Of a DNA stretch of 64,000 nucleotides, positions 18,570 to 27,933 are shown in pieces (within the stretch, counting starts at the first letter, position 1; every line of letters starts with the position of its first letter). The stretch is taken from positions 1,302,001 to 1,366,000 of the forward strand of contig NZ_CP042382.1 of the NCBI RefSeq assembly GCF_007954585.1. Reading direction: 5' to 3'. The notes below the pieces were generated by a model. The model searched no databases, was not told the DNA's origin, and worked only from the letters and a program-made list of their open reading frames with translations. This DNA comes from Pistricoccus aurantiacus. Lineage in GTDB: Bacteria > Pseudomonadota > Gammaproteobacteria > Pseudomonadales > Halomonadaceae. The position numbers were made by a program, and so were the translations under genes.

Positions 18570-19481
18570 CTATTGCCTGGCCTGCTTGTAATCACGGCAA
18601 ACCCTCTGCAGCGCCTCAGCCAGCGCCTGGGTTGCCGGGCCCGTGCTGTCACGGTTCGCAAAGACCAGATACAACTCCTCGTGCCGGCTACCGCCCTCGG
18701 CTAGAGGCAGTGGCTTCAGCATCTCGGTCTCCAGCTCCTGGCGAATATGCTCCAGAGGCAACCAGGCAAAGCCCAGCCCCCGAGTGACGAACTGGATCGA
18801 GGTCTTGAGCTGGGATACGGTCCAACGCTCTTCCGCACCCAGCCAGCCTGCGTCCTGACTGCGCTTGATGCCGGTATCGCGGACCACAAATTGCCGGTGC
18901 GTCCTCAGATCCTGTTCCGTCAATTCGCGCCCCATGTGATGCAGGGGATGCTGCGGGTGGGCGACTGCCACAAACTCGATGGACAAGAGAGGCTGCCCCA
19001 GAAGGCCGGGGGGTGGTCGATTGGTGACGATCAAATCGGCCTTGCCGTTGACCAGCGCCTCATGAGTGCCGGAAAGCACCGACTCGATGAGCTGCACACG
19101 GGACGACCGGCTTTCAGGAATAAAGGCAGCCAGCGCTTCGCCCAAAAGCTCGGGCGGGAAGATTATCTCTATTGCCAGCCGGACCTCCGGCTCCCAATCC
19201 TGGGCCAGGTTGGCGGCCAGTCGTTCCAGGCTCAGGGCCTCTTCGATGAGCACGCGAGCGCGACGCAACAATGTCTCTCCCGCTTCGGTGAGCTCGGCTT
19301 TACGCCCACGTATGATAAGCATCTCGACGGGCAGCTGTTCCTGCATGCTCTTGAGTGTATAGCTTACCGCCGACTGGCTCTTGTTGAGCGACTCGGCGGC
19401 TCGCGCGAAACTGCCTTCATCGACCACGGCCTGCAACACCGCCCACTGCTCGAGGCTGATACGAGGAATATTGGTAGCCAT
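18570..19481 (-). CDS. LysR-family transcriptional regulator
   Basis: A 303-residue regulator with an N-terminal HTH (LQAVVDEGSFARAAESLNKS, then QSAVSYTLKSMQEQL) and a LysR substrate domain. It lies directly upstream of wrbA, yqjG, doxX and yhhW on the same strand, so it may control that electrophile-defence set; this is inference from position. It is convergent with nothing and divergent from umuD across a 235-nt gap that contains the LexA box. Confidence 0.9.
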   Translation of the reverse strand: MATNIPRISLEQWAVLQAVVDEGSFARAAESLNKSQSAVSYTLKSMQEQLPVEMLIIRGRKAELTEAGETLLRRARVLIEEALSLERLAANLAQDWEPEVRLAIEIIFPPELLGEALAAFIPESRSSRVQLIESVLSGTHEALVNGKADLIVTNRPPPGLLGQPLLSIEFVAVAHPQHPLHHMGRELTEQDLRTHRQFVVRDTGIKRSQDAGWLGAEERWTVSQLKTSIQFVTRGLGFAWLPLEHIRQELETEMLKPLPLAEGGSRHEELYLVFANRDSTGPATQALAEALQRVCRDYKQARQ

Positions 19482-19662
19482 CTGGCGCGGACTCTCCTGA
19501 AATCATCGACTGGTCATCATAGCGTAGTGGCGATCATGCCCTTTCCCCCGGAAACTGGTCCACCACTGTTCATGCCGCCAGTCAATGCCCGCCGGTTTTG
19601 CAGTAGCTATTAGACTGGGGTCGGTTGTCAGCTTTTCCCTGCTGAGCGATACTGTCGTCAAA

Positions 19663-19682
19663 TACTGTATTAAAATACAGTA
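19663..19682. promoter_or_regulatory. LexA (SOS) box upstream of umuDC
   Basis: TACTGTATTAAAATACAGTA is a full palindrome containing CTGT-N8-ACAG, the canonical gammaproteobacterial LexA site. It lies 35 nt before the umuD ATG. A GATAAT -10-like hexamer (19688-19693) sits 17 nt after CTGTAT, so LexA would cover the promoter. Confidence 0.92.
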
Positions 19683-19716
19683 AAAAAGATAATCAGTATT
19701 CAGCAGGGAACTTGTC

Positions 19717-20172
19717 ATGAATCATCGTCCAGCATTACGACCCGCCGGCCGGCTTGCCTCTATCTCACGCCCCGGGCCGCTGCCCTTGATGGGTAGCCGA
19801 GTGCGGGCCGGGTTTCCCAGTCCGGCGGACGATCATCTGGATACGCCGCTGGATCTGCACGCCCATGTAGTGAAGCGTCCCGCCTCGACCTATTTCGTGC
19901 GAGCCGAGGGGGATTCCATGCGGGGGGACGGCATTCACGACGGCGATCTTCTGGTGGTGGATCGCAGCCTGGAGGCGCTGCCGGAGCGTATCCTCATCGT
20001 CGCCCTGGACGGTGAGCTGACCGTCAAGCGGCTGAGATGGATCGGCCAGATCGCCTATCTGGTGGCCAGCAATCCACGTTTTCCCGCCATTGCCCTGAAC
20101 GGGCGGGACTGCCAGGTATGGGGGGTGGTGACCCACGTGATTCATGCGCTGCCCGGCGGCGCCCGGCCATGA
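19717..20172 (+). CDS. umuD: UmuD: self-cleaving subunit of DNA polymerase V
   Basis: S24 peptidase of 151 residues that cleaves itself with RecA filament help; the product UmuD' activates UmuC for translesion synthesis. The cleavage site is A31-G32 in [12 protein letters not shown], the catalytic serine is S67 in AEGDSMRG and the lysine is K104 in LTVKRL. Control by LexA is shown by the box 35 nt upstream. The stop overlaps the umuC ATG (ATGA). E. coli UmuD is 139 residues; the extra length is in the N-terminal arm. Confidence 0.95.
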   Translation: MNHRPALRPAGRLASISRPGPLPLMGSRVRAGFPSPADDHLDTPLDLHAHVVKRPASTYFVRAEGDSMRGDGIHDGDLLVVDRSLEALPERILIVALDGELTVKRLRWIGQIAYLVASNPRFPAIALNGRDCQVWGVVTHVIHALPGGARP

Positions 20173-21443
20173 TCGCCCTGGTGGATGGCAACAACTTCTA
20201 TGTCTCCTGCGAGCGTGCCTTCGACCCTCGGCTGGAACGGTGCCCGGTAGGGGTGCTGTCCAACAACGACGGCTGCATCATCGCCCGCAGCACGGAACTC
20301 AAGGCACTGGGCGTCGCCCTGGGAGCGCCACGCCATCTGCTGCCGCCGGCCATCCGCCGTCAGACGAAACTGCTGTCGAGCAACTATGCCCTGTACGGGG
20401 ACATGAGCCAGCGGGTCAATCAGGTGCTGGCGCGTTTCTCGCCCCGGGTGGAGTTCTACTCCATCGACGAGAGCTTCGTGCATTTCGATGGCTTCGATCC
20501 TGCGGGCTTGGTAGTGACCGGCCAGCAGTTGCGCGAAGCGGTGCGCCGGGAAACCGGCATTCCCGTCTGCGTGGGACTGGCGCCGACCCGGGTGCTGGCC
20601 AAGCTCGCCAACCATACCGCCAAGGAATTTCCCGGACTCGAAGGCATGTGCCGGCTCGAGGCGGATAGCGCAATCACTCGCCGGTTGCTTGAAGGCTTGC
20701 CGGTCACTCGGCTATGGGGAGTGGCGAGCCGCGCCGGAGAGCGTCTGGCGGCATTGGGCATTCATAACGCCTGGCAGCTGCGTGAGGCAAACCCCAAGCG
20801 GGTTCGCCGGGCATGTTCCGTGATCATGGAACGCATTCTCTGGGAGTTGCGTGGCCATCCGGCGGTGGAGCTGGAAAACATGAGCGAGCCCCGCCGGCAG
20901 ATTCTGGTGTCTCGCTCCTTCGGACGACAAATCGAGACCCCTGGCGAAATCAAGGAAGCCCTTCGTCAGCATGTGGCCCGGGCCGGGGAAAAGCTGCGCG
21001 CCCAGGGCAGCCTCGCCCGGGCGGTGCTGGTATTCTTGCATACCAATCGCTTCGAACTGGGACGCCCTGCCTACCGTAATCATGTGGTAGTGCCCTTGGC
21101 GCGGCCCGGCGCGGATAGCCGCGATCTGCTGGAGGCGGCGAGTCGAGGACTGGATGCCATCTTTCTCGATGGGCTGCGCTACCAGAAGTGCGGGGTAGGG
21201 CTGCTGGATCTGATCGATGCCAGCAATCAGCAGCTCGGTTTGCTGGAAGCACCCCTCGGCGACAGCGAGCGACTTCGCCGCCAGCGGCTGATGACCGCGG
21301 TGGATCGGCTCAACCGGGAGATGGGACGCGGTACCGTCAGCCTGGGGCTGCCTCGCGCGGACAGCGCCTGGCAGCTGCGCTGCGAGCACCGCTCGCCGCG
21401 CTATACCACCCGCTGGGAGGAGCTACCCCGAGCCAAGGCGTGA
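20169..21443 (+). CDS. umuC: UmuC: catalytic subunit of DNA polymerase V
   Basis: Y-family error-prone polymerase of 424 residues for lesion bypass. [18 protein letters not shown] holds the first metal-binding Asp and the steric residues; [13 protein letters not shown] is the second acidic motif; the little-finger and UmuC C-terminal domains follow ([18 protein letters not shown]). ATG 20169 overlaps the umuD stop by 4 nt and gives the exact family start, so the longer ORF is rejected. It is transcribed with umuD from the LexA-controlled promoter. Confidence 0.96.
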   Translation: MIALVDGNNFYVSCERAFDPRLERCPVGVLSNNDGCIIARSTELKALGVALGAPRHLLPPAIRRQTKLLSSNYALYGDMSQRVNQVLARFSPRVEFYSIDESFVHFDGFDPAGLVVTGQQLREAVRRETGIPVCVGLAPTRVLAKLANHTAKEFPGLEGMCRLEADSAITRRLLEGLPVTRLWGVASRAGERLAALGIHNAWQLREANPKRVRRACSVIMERILWELRGHPAVELENMSEPRRQILVSRSFGRQIETPGEIKEALRQHVARAGEKLRAQGSLARAVLVFLHTNRFELGRPAYRNHVVVPLARPGADSRDLLEAASRGLDAIFLDGLRYQKCGVGLLDLIDASNQQLGLLEAPLGDSERLRRQRLMTAVDRLNREMGRGTVSLGLPRADSAWQLRCEHRSPRYTTRWEELPRAKA

Positions 21444-21447
21444 AGCG

Positions 21448-21498
21448 TCAGAATTCTGAAAACTCATAAGGTAGTACGCGAGCAAGTCAGTACGCGAG
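21448..21498. repeat. Palindrome and direct repeats before the MFS gene
   Basis: TCAGAATTCTGA (21448-21459) is a perfect 12-bp palindrome. AGTACGCGAG occurs twice, at 21473-21482 and 21489-21498, a perfect 10-bp direct repeat with a 16-nt period that runs into the MFS ribosome-binding site. Operator function is possible but unproven. Confidence 0.45.
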
Positions 21499-21507
21499 GA
21501 GAGGATA

Positions 21508-22905
21508 TTGAGCCGTTTGTTCGAGACCCGCCGCGACGATGATGGCCTGCCGGGACCGGAGCGCCGCCTGGCGGTGCTGGCGCTGGTCAGCGGCACCCTG
21601 ATGGCGGTGATCGACAACACCATGATCAATATCGCCCTGCCTTCCATCGGCGAGTCATTAGCGGTGTCCCCGGCGCGCTCCGTCTGGGTGGTCAGCCTGT
21701 TTCAGGTGGTCAGCGCGGCGTTTCTGCTGATCTTCGCGTCGCTTAGCGAATTGCTCAGCCGGCGCCGGGTCTACATGGCCGGGCTGACGCTTTTTACCCT
21801 GGCTTCCCTGGGGGCGGCGCTGTCCCGATCCTTCGAGTGGCTGCTGGTGTTTCGCGCTCTGCAAGGGGTGGGGGCCGCGGCAACGCTTTCCATCGGGCCA
21901 TCGCTTTATCGACTGATTTTCCCGACGCGTCTGCTGGGTGCCGCCATGGGACTCAGCGCCCTGGTGGTGGCCGGGGGCTATGCCTCCGGGCCGACCATCG
22001 GCGGGCTTATCCTGTCCATGACGGACTGGCCCTGGCTGTTCGCCCTGAACTTGCCTATTGGCGCCCTGGCCTTGGCGCTTGCCTGGCGCGCCCTGCCGAA
22101 GGAGCCGCGACGCGAGGGCGGTTTCGACGTGCTCGGGGCTGTGCTTTCGGCGCTGATGCTGGCGGGGTTCTTTCTCGCCATGGATGCCCTGGGGGAGGGG
22201 GCGGAAACTGGCAGGATTCTGCTTTTATTGACGGTCAGCGTGGTCGCCGGCGGTCTGTTTCTGCGTCGCCAGCGCCGGGCGCCGCATCCGCTGTTGCCTT
22301 TGACGCTGTTCGATGAGCCGCGTTTTTCCCTGGCGCTGCTCGTTTCCGGCTCCGCCTTTATCGCCCAAGGGCTTTCCTTTGTGGCGCTGTCGTTTCTGTA
22401 TCAGCAGGAAATGGACTATTCGCCTCTGGAAACCGCCTGGCTGTTCACCCCCTGGCCCTTGACCATCATGGTAGCGGCACCGATTGCCGGACGGCTGGCG
22501 GACCGGCTCAATCCGGCGCTGGTGTCGAGTCTCGGCCTGACGGTGCTGTTGTGCGGTCTTGCCAGCCTGGTATTGCTCGAACCCCAGGCGAGCCTCGCGG
22601 ATAGCCTGTGGCGCACCGCGCTCTGCGGTCTGGGCTTCGGACTTTTTCAGGCGCCCAACAACCGTGAATTGATGAGCAGCATTCCCAAGGCGCGCAGCGC
22701 CAACGCCTCGGGAATGATGAGCACCACCCGCACCATCGGCCAGTCCTTGGGCGTCACCTTTGTCGGGGTGGTGCTGGGGGCAGGGCTAGGATCGGTACAG
22801 CTTTCCCTGTGGTTTGGCTTCGCCGCCGCGGGGCTGGCGCTGCTGGTCAGCCTGGGGCGAGTGCCGCTGGCAGCCCGGGCAAAAGCCCAGGCCGCTTCCT
22901 CCTAG
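21508..22905 (+). CDS. MFS drug-type exporter (DHA2-like)
   Basis: A 465-residue major facilitator with about 14 hydrophobic segments, as in the EmrB/SmvA (DHA2) group. LMAVIDNTMINIALPSIGES is the TM1 motif of this group, SLSELLSRRRVYMAG is motif A, and LVVAGGYASGPTIGGLIL is the antiporter motif C region. Start is TTG 21508, preceded by a GAGGAGAGGA purine run; no better start fits. Substrates are likely cationic drugs or dyes but cannot be read from sequence. The stop is only 7 nt from the stop of the convergent formate dehydrogenase gene. Confidence 0.88.
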   Translation: MSRLFETRRDDDGLPGPERRLAVLALVSGTLMAVIDNTMINIALPSIGESLAVSPARSVWVVSLFQVVSAAFLLIFASLSELLSRRRVYMAGLTLFTLASLGAALSRSFEWLLVFRALQGVGAAATLSIGPSLYRLIFPTRLLGAAMGLSALVVAGGYASGPTIGGLILSMTDWPWLFALNLPIGALALALAWRALPKEPRREGGFDVLGAVLSALMLAGFFLAMDALGEGAETGRILLLLTVSVVAGGLFLRRQRRAPHPLLPLTLFDEPRFSLALLVSGSAFIAQGLSFVALSFLYQQEMDYSPLETAWLFTPWPLTIMVAAPIAGRLADRLNPALVSSLGLTVLLCGLASLVLLEPQASLADSLWRTALCGLGFGLFQAPNNRELMSSIPKARSANASGMMSTTRTIGQSLGVTFVGVVLGAGLGSVQLSLWFGFAAAGLALLVSLGRVPLAARAKAQAASS

Positions 22906-22912
22906 CCTCGTT

Positions 22913-25753
22913 TTATTCCACCGCTTCTCTTGCTTCTGCCGGCCTTAGCCGACAGGCGGCGTACTTGAACTCCGGGATCTTGCCGTAAGGGTCCAAGGCC
23001 GGGTTGGTCAAGAGATTCGCCGCCGCTTCCACGTAGCAGAAGGGCACGAACACCATGCCTTCCGGCATCAGCGGGTCGACCCGGGCGATGAGTTCGATCT
23101 CGCCGCGTCGGGTGGTGATGGTCAAGCGTTCGCCGGGGCGCAGGCCCAGCCGTTCGAGTTCCCCCGGGGCAAGACTCGCCACCGCTTGCGGTTCCAGGGC
23201 GTCGAGCACCTGGGTCCGCCGGGTCATGGAGCCGGTGTGCCAGTGCTCGAGCTGGCGCCCGGTGGTCAGCACCGTGGGATAGTTGTCGTCCAAGGGCTCA
23301 TCCGGCGGCAGCGGCCGGGTCGGCGAGAACCTGGCCTTGCCCGAAGGAGTGGGGAAAGCGTCCGAGAATACAATGTCGAATCCGGGCTCGTCTTCCCCGG
23401 GGCAGGGATAGGTCACGGAATCCTCCCGCTCGACTCGCTCCCAACTGATGTTGGCAAGAGACGGCATGCCCTGGGTCATCTCCGCGAACACCTCTCGGGG
23501 ATGCGCGTAGTTCCAGGGCAGTCCGAAACGCTGGGCGATCTGCTGAATGATCCACCAGTCCGGCTTGGCCTCGCCGGGCAGCGGCACCGCCTTGCGGCCC
23601 ATCTGTACCTGACGATTGGTGTTGGTCACGGTGCCGTCCTTCTCCGGCCAGCTCGAGGCGGGCAGGATGACATCCGCGAACTGCGCCGTCTCGGTGACGA
23701 ACAGGTCCTGCACCACCAGATGCTCGAGCTTGGCCAGCGCCGCCCGGGCGTGGTCGAGATCCGGGTCGGACATGGCCGGGTTCTCGCCGAGGATATACAT
23801 GCCCTTGATCTGACCGTCGTGGATAGCGTGCACGATTTCCACCACGGTGAGCCCGGGCTTGTCGTCCAGCGGCGTGTTCCACAGTTCCTCGAAGGCGCTA
23901 CGCAGCTGGGCATCTCCCACCGGCTGGTAGTCCGGCAGCACCATGGGGATCAGCCCGGCGTCGGAGGCGCCCTGGACGTTGTTCTGGCCGCGCAGCGGAT
24001 GCAGCCCGGTGCCCGGGCGGCCGGTATGACCGCAGGCCAGCGCCAGAGAAATCAGACAGCGGGCGTTGTCGGTACCGTGAGTGTGCTGGGAGATGCCCAT
24101 GCCCCAGAAGATCATTGCCCTGTCCGCGTTGGCGTAGAGCCGAGCCACCTCGCGAATGTCTTGTGGGGCGATACCGCACAGGCCGCTCATCGCCTCCGGG
24201 GTCATGTCGACGGCATGTGTCTTGAGTGCTTCGAAGCCTTGCGTATGTTCGGCGATATAGGTCGAATCAAACAGTTCTTCCGTGACGATCACGTTGAGCA
24301 TGGCGTTGAACAGCGCCACGTCCGAGCCGGGAGTGAAGCGCAGCGTCTTGTGGGCGTAGGCGCCGAGCGCCTGACCGCGAGGGTCGATGACGATCAGCTT
24401 GGTGCCACGCTTGGCCGCCTGCTTGAAGAAGGTTGCCGCCACCGGATGGTTCACTGTCGGGTTGCAGCCGGTGAGGATCACCACGTCCGCCTGGCTTGCC
24501 TGCATGAAGGACGCGGTCACGGCGCCGGAGCCGATGCACTCCATCAGCGCCGCCACGGAACTGGCGTGGCACAGCCGCGTGCAGTGATCCACGTGGTTGG
24601 AGCCGAAGCCGGTGCGCACCAGCTTCTGGAACAGCCAGGCCTCCTCGTTGGAGCACTTGGCGCTGCCGAAGCCCGCCAGGGCATCGGGACCGTGAGCTTC
24701 CTTCAGGCCCACCAGGCCCTTGGCCGCCAGCTCCAGGGCTTCCTCCCAACTCGCTTCACGAAAATGCGTGGTCGGATTGGCCGGGTCGAAGTCCGGGTCC
24801 AGCCCCTTGGGTACGCCTTCGCGGCGGATCAGCGGCAGGGTGAGCCGCGAGGGATGGCGCGGGTAATCGAAACCGAAACGGCCCTTGACGCATAGCCGAT
24901 TGCGGTTCGCCGGGCCGTCGCGGCCGGAGACGTGCAGGATGGTGTCATCCTTGACGTGATAGGTCAGCTGACAGCCCACCCCGCAGTAAGGGCAGACGGA
25001 ATCCACGGTTCGGTCGGCGATTGTCGAGTCGCCTCGACCCGCCTCGTCGATCAGCGTGGCCGGCATCAGGGCGCCGGTGGGGCAGGCCTGCACGCACTCG
25101 CCGCAGGCCACGCAGGTGCTATCCCCCATGGGGTCGTCGAAGTCGAAGACGATCTTCGAGCTTGCGCCCCGGTGGGCCAGGCCGATGACATCGTTGACCT
25201 GCACCTCGCGACAGGCGCGTACGCAGAGGTTGCACTCGATGCAGGCGTCCAGATTGACGTTCATCGCCGAATGAGACGTATCCTGATTCCCGCGGCGGCT
25301 GCCGTCGTCCAGGGCGTCCTCCACCGGATTACGGGCCGGCAGCCAGGCCTTGACCGCGGTGGCGTCGATGGCGAGCCGGTCCGCCATGGCCCAGAAGTGG
25401 CTGGCGCGATCCGGGCTTTCCTCACGCTCCGGCTGATCGGCGATCAGCAGCTCCATCACGCCTTCCCGGGCGACTCTGGCTCGTTCGGAGGTGGCGCTCT
25501 TGACCACCATGTCCGGTTTGGCCTCGCGAATGCAGCTCGCCGCCAGCACCCGCTCGCCCTCGATCTCCACCATGCAGGCCCGACAGTTGCCGTCCGCCCG
25601 ATAACCGTAGGCTTCCTTGAAGCACAGATGGGGAATCGTCTCCCCGGCGCGCTTGGCCACCTGCCAGAGAGTCTCGCCGGGAGTGGCGGTGATGCTCTGG
25701 CCATCCAGGGTCAGCGTAAAGGTCTCGACCTCGGGAGAGATTGCCGTGTTCAT
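22913..25753 (-). CDS. fdsA: NAD-dependent formate dehydrogenase, catalytic alpha subunit
   Basis: Mo (or W) bis-MGD enzyme of about 946 residues that oxidises formate to CO2. In order: a [2Fe-2S] ferredoxin-like domain (residues 15-85), a NuoG-like His/Cys segment, two 4Fe-4S motifs (CIECNLCVRAC and CVACGECVQACP), the 4Fe-4S CPYCGVGCQL, then the molybdopterin domains. The metal-ligand Cys is in HCTRLCHASS, near residue 395, where E. coli FdhF has selenocysteine, and it is followed by the conserved His. ATG 25753 has AAAGGG upstream; a GTG at 25762 overlaps the fdsGB stop. No fdhD or fdsD chaperone gene is adjacent. Confidence 0.95.
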   Translation of the reverse strand: MNTAISPEVETFTLTLDGQSITATPGETLWQVAKRAGETIPHLCFKEAYGYRADGNCRACMVEIEGERVLAASCIREAKPDMVVKSATSERARVAREGVMELLIADQPEREESPDRASHFWAMADRLAIDATAVKAWLPARNPVEDALDDGSRRGNQDTSHSAMNVNLDACIECNLCVRACREVQVNDVIGLAHRGASSKIVFDFDDPMGDSTCVACGECVQACPTGALMPATLIDEAGRGDSTIADRTVDSVCPYCGVGCQLTYHVKDDTILHVSGRDGPANRNRLCVKGRFGFDYPRHPSRLTLPLIRREGVPKGLDPDFDPANPTTHFREASWEEALELAAKGLVGLKEAHGPDALAGFGSAKCSNEEAWLFQKLVRTGFGSNHVDHCTRLCHASSVAALMECIGSGAVTASFMQASQADVVILTGCNPTVNHPVAATFFKQAAKRGTKLIVIDPRGQALGAYAHKTLRFTPGSDVALFNAMLNVIVTEELFDSTYIAEHTQGFEALKTHAVDMTPEAMSGLCGIAPQDIREVARLYANADRAMIFWGMGISQHTHGTDNARCLISLALACGHTGRPGTGLHPLRGQNNVQGASDAGLIPMVLPDYQPVGDAQLRSAFEELWNTPLDDKPGLTVVEIVHAIHDGQIKGMYILGENPAMSDPDLDHARAALAKLEHLVVQDLFVTETAQFADVILPASSWPEKDGTVTNTNRQVQMGRKAVPLPGEAKPDWWIIQQIAQRFGLPWNYAHPREVFAEMTQGMPSLANISWERVEREDSVTYPCPGEDEPGFDIVFSDAFPTPSGKARFSPTRPLPPDEPLDDNYPTVLTTGRQLEHWHTGSMTRRTQVLDALEPQAVASLAPGELERLGLRPGERLTITTRRGEIELIARVDPLMPEGMVFVPFCYVEAAANLLTNPALDPYGKIPEFKYAACRLRPAEAREAVE

Positions 25754-25758
25754 GATCT

Positions 25759-27462
25759 TCACCCTTTGACGATAAGATTTTGCTCGGCCAGCTCATCGCG
25801 GAAATCCCGCAGCAGGCTCAATACCGGGTTCGGCGCGGCCTGACCGAGGCCGCAGATCGAGGCGTCCACCATTACTTGGGAAAGCCGCTCGAGTTCCGCC
25901 GCATTCCACTCATTGTTCTCCAGCAGCGCCAGCATCTTCTCCGTGCCGACCCGGCAGGGGGTGCACTGGCCGCAGGATTCGTCGGCGAAGAACGCCAGCA
26001 GGTTGGTGGCGACCGCTTTCAGGTCGTCCTGGTCGGAAAGCACCACGATCGCCGCGGAGCCGATAAAGCAGCCGTGCTCCTGAAGCGTATCGAAATCCAG
26101 GGGAATGTCTGCCTTGTGCGCCGGCAGGATGCCGCCGGAGGCGCCACCGGGCAGATAGCCCGCGAGCTGGTGGCCTTCGACCATGCCGCCGCAGTATTCC
26201 TCGAGCAGTTCGTTGAGGGTGATGCCCGCCGGGGCCAGATGCACGCCGGGATTGGCGACCCGTCCGGAGACGGAGAAACTGCGCAGTCCCTTGCGACCGT
26301 GGCGGCCCTGGCTTGCGAGCCAGTCCGCCCCTCGGGCCCAGATACGCGGAATCCAGTAGACGGTTTCGACGTTGTTGACCAGAGTCGGGCGGTCGAAAAG
26401 CCCGACCTGGGCAACGAAGGGCGGACGATGACGAGGCTTGCCGGGCTTGCCTTCCAAGGACTCGATCATCGCCGACTCCTCGCCGCAGATATAGGCTCCG
26501 GCCCCCCGGCGCAGGATGATATAGCCCGGCGCCACCAGGCAGGCGGCTTCCAGTTCGGCGATGGCGTCCCTGAGTACCCGATGCAGGCCGGGATATTCGT
26601 CCCGCAGGTAGATATACAGCGCCTCGGCGTCCACCGCCCAGGCGCTGATCAGGGCGCCTTCGAGAAACTGGTGAGGCAGGCGCTCCAGATGATAGCGATC
26701 CTTGAAGGTGCCCGGCTCGCCCTCGTCCGCGTTGATGGCGCAGTAGCGTGGCCCGGACTCGGCGCGCACGAACTCCCACTTCTTGAAGGTGGCGAAGCCG
26801 GCGCCGCCCAGGCCACGCAGACTGGCGGTTTCCAAAGTCTGCATCAGCGTCTCGACACTGATTTCTCCGGCGCGGCATTCCGTCAGCAGAGCGTAGCCGC
26901 CGCTGGCGCGATAGTTCTTGAGCCGCTGCCAGTCGATGGCCTCCGGATGAAAATGGCCGGTATCCAGCACCGCCTCCACGCCTTCCGGGCTGGCATAGCC
27001 CAGATGGCGATGATTGATCTGCACCACCGGTGCTTGCTCACAGCGGCCCATGCAGGGCGCGCGAATCACCCGCACCTGGCTTGGGTCGGTATCCTCGGCA
27101 AGCTTGCGCTGCAGCGTCTGCGCCCCGGCCAGCTGGCAGGACAGGGAGTCGCAGACGCGAATGGTCACCGCCGGTGGCGGCGCCTGATCATCATGGACTA
27201 CCTCGAAATGGGCATAGAAGGTGGCGGTTTCGTAGACCGCCGCCATGGGCAGGTTCATGTAGGCGGCCAGGGCGCGAAGGTTCTCCAGCGCCAGATAGCC
27301 GTATCGATCCTGAATGGCGTGCAGGTGCTCGATCAGCAGATCCCGGCGGCGCAGTTCCGGGGTATCTTGTTCGTCGCCAAGCAGGGTACGCAGCGCTTCA
27401 AGGGCAGCGGGGTCGAGTTCGCGTCCGCGGGGCTTGCCGCGGGTTCGGCGGCCTGTGGTCAA
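25759..27462 (-). CDS. fdsB: Formate dehydrogenase diaphorase subunit, NuoE-NuoF fusion
   Basis: One polypeptide of about 567 residues joining the gamma (NuoE-like) and beta (NuoF-like) diaphorase subunits of FdsABG-type enzymes, which pass electrons from formate to NAD+. The first part has the [2Fe-2S] thioredoxin-fold cysteines CDSLSC and APCMGRC. The second has the NADH/FMN motifs GLGGAGFATFKKWEF and NADEGEPGTFKDRYHLE and the 4Fe-4S set ESCGQCTPC plus SICGLG. Start is inferred as TTG 27462 with AAGGAA at 6 nt; the ORF runs open to 27579 but that extension lacks family character. fdsA follows after 5 nt. Confidence 0.92.
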   Translation of the reverse strand: MTTGRRTRGKPRGRELDPAALEALRTLLGDEQDTPELRRRDLLIEHLHAIQDRYGYLALENLRALAAYMNLPMAAVYETATFYAHFEVVHDDQAPPPAVTIRVCDSLSCQLAGAQTLQRKLAEDTDPSQVRVIRAPCMGRCEQAPVVQINHRHLGYASPEGVEAVLDTGHFHPEAIDWQRLKNYRASGGYALLTECRAGEISVETLMQTLETASLRGLGGAGFATFKKWEFVRAESGPRYCAINADEGEPGTFKDRYHLERLPHQFLEGALISAWAVDAEALYIYLRDEYPGLHRVLRDAIAELEAACLVAPGYIILRRGAGAYICGEESAMIESLEGKPGKPRHRPPFVAQVGLFDRPTLVNNVETVYWIPRIWARGADWLASQGRHGRKGLRSFSVSGRVANPGVHLAPAGITLNELLEEYCGGMVEGHQLAGYLPGGASGGILPAHKADIPLDFDTLQEHGCFIGSAAIVVLSDQDDLKAVATNLLAFFADESCGQCTPCRVGTEKMLALLENNEWNAAELERLSQVMVDASICGLGQAAPNPVLSLLRDFRDELAEQNLIVKG

Positions 27463-27621
27463 GGTCAATTCCTTACTGGCTTGTCGTTCTAATAATGGCG
27501 TGTTGGCAGTATGGCATGGACATGCGAATTTGGCCCGGTGTCGGACGGCAATCGTCGTCACTCGACCGAAAGCGTACAATAGATGTCATTGTTCACTCAT
27601 TCAGCGTGGCAGGACTTCTTC

Positions 27622-27933
27622 ATGAGCGTTCAGACCCGTATCGAAGACAAGCTGCAGATACTTGAGCCGACCTATCTGCAGGTGGAAAACGAGAGCCATC
27701 GGCATAGCGTGCCCCCCAACTCGGAAACCCATTTCAAGGTCACCCTGGTATGCGAGGCGTTCGAGGGGGTCAGGAAGATCAAGCGCCACCAGCAGATCTA
27801 TGCGCTGCTGGCGGAGGAGCTGGCAGGGCCGGTGCACGCCTTGGCACTGCATCCCTACACCCCGCAGGAATGGCAGTCCCGTGACGGAGCCCGGCCGGAC
27901 TCCCCCAACTGCCTGGGGGGTGGTGCTTCTTGA
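27622..27933 (+). CDS. bolA: BolA-family protein
   Basis: Small alpha/beta protein of 103 residues; BolA binds monothiol glutaredoxins with a shared Fe-S cluster and acts as a morphogene and regulator. The family core runs LQVENESHRHSVPPNSETHF with the conserved His pair, then FEGVRKIKRHQQIYALLAEE, and the C-terminal LALHPYTPQEW. The ATG at 27622 has AGGA about 8 nt upstream. The stop overlaps the next gene's TTG start (TTGA). Confidence 0.93.
   Translation: MSVQTRIEDKLQILEPTYLQVENESHRHSVPPNSETHFKVTLVCEAFEGVRKIKRHQQIYALLAEELAGPVHALALHPYTPQEWQSRDGARPDSPNCLGGGAS

Noticed and set aside
25780-27492. A 570-codon plus-strand ORF over the formate dehydrogenase fusion gene
   Set aside because: Antisense shadow; the minus-strand gene has full Fe-S and flavin motifs.
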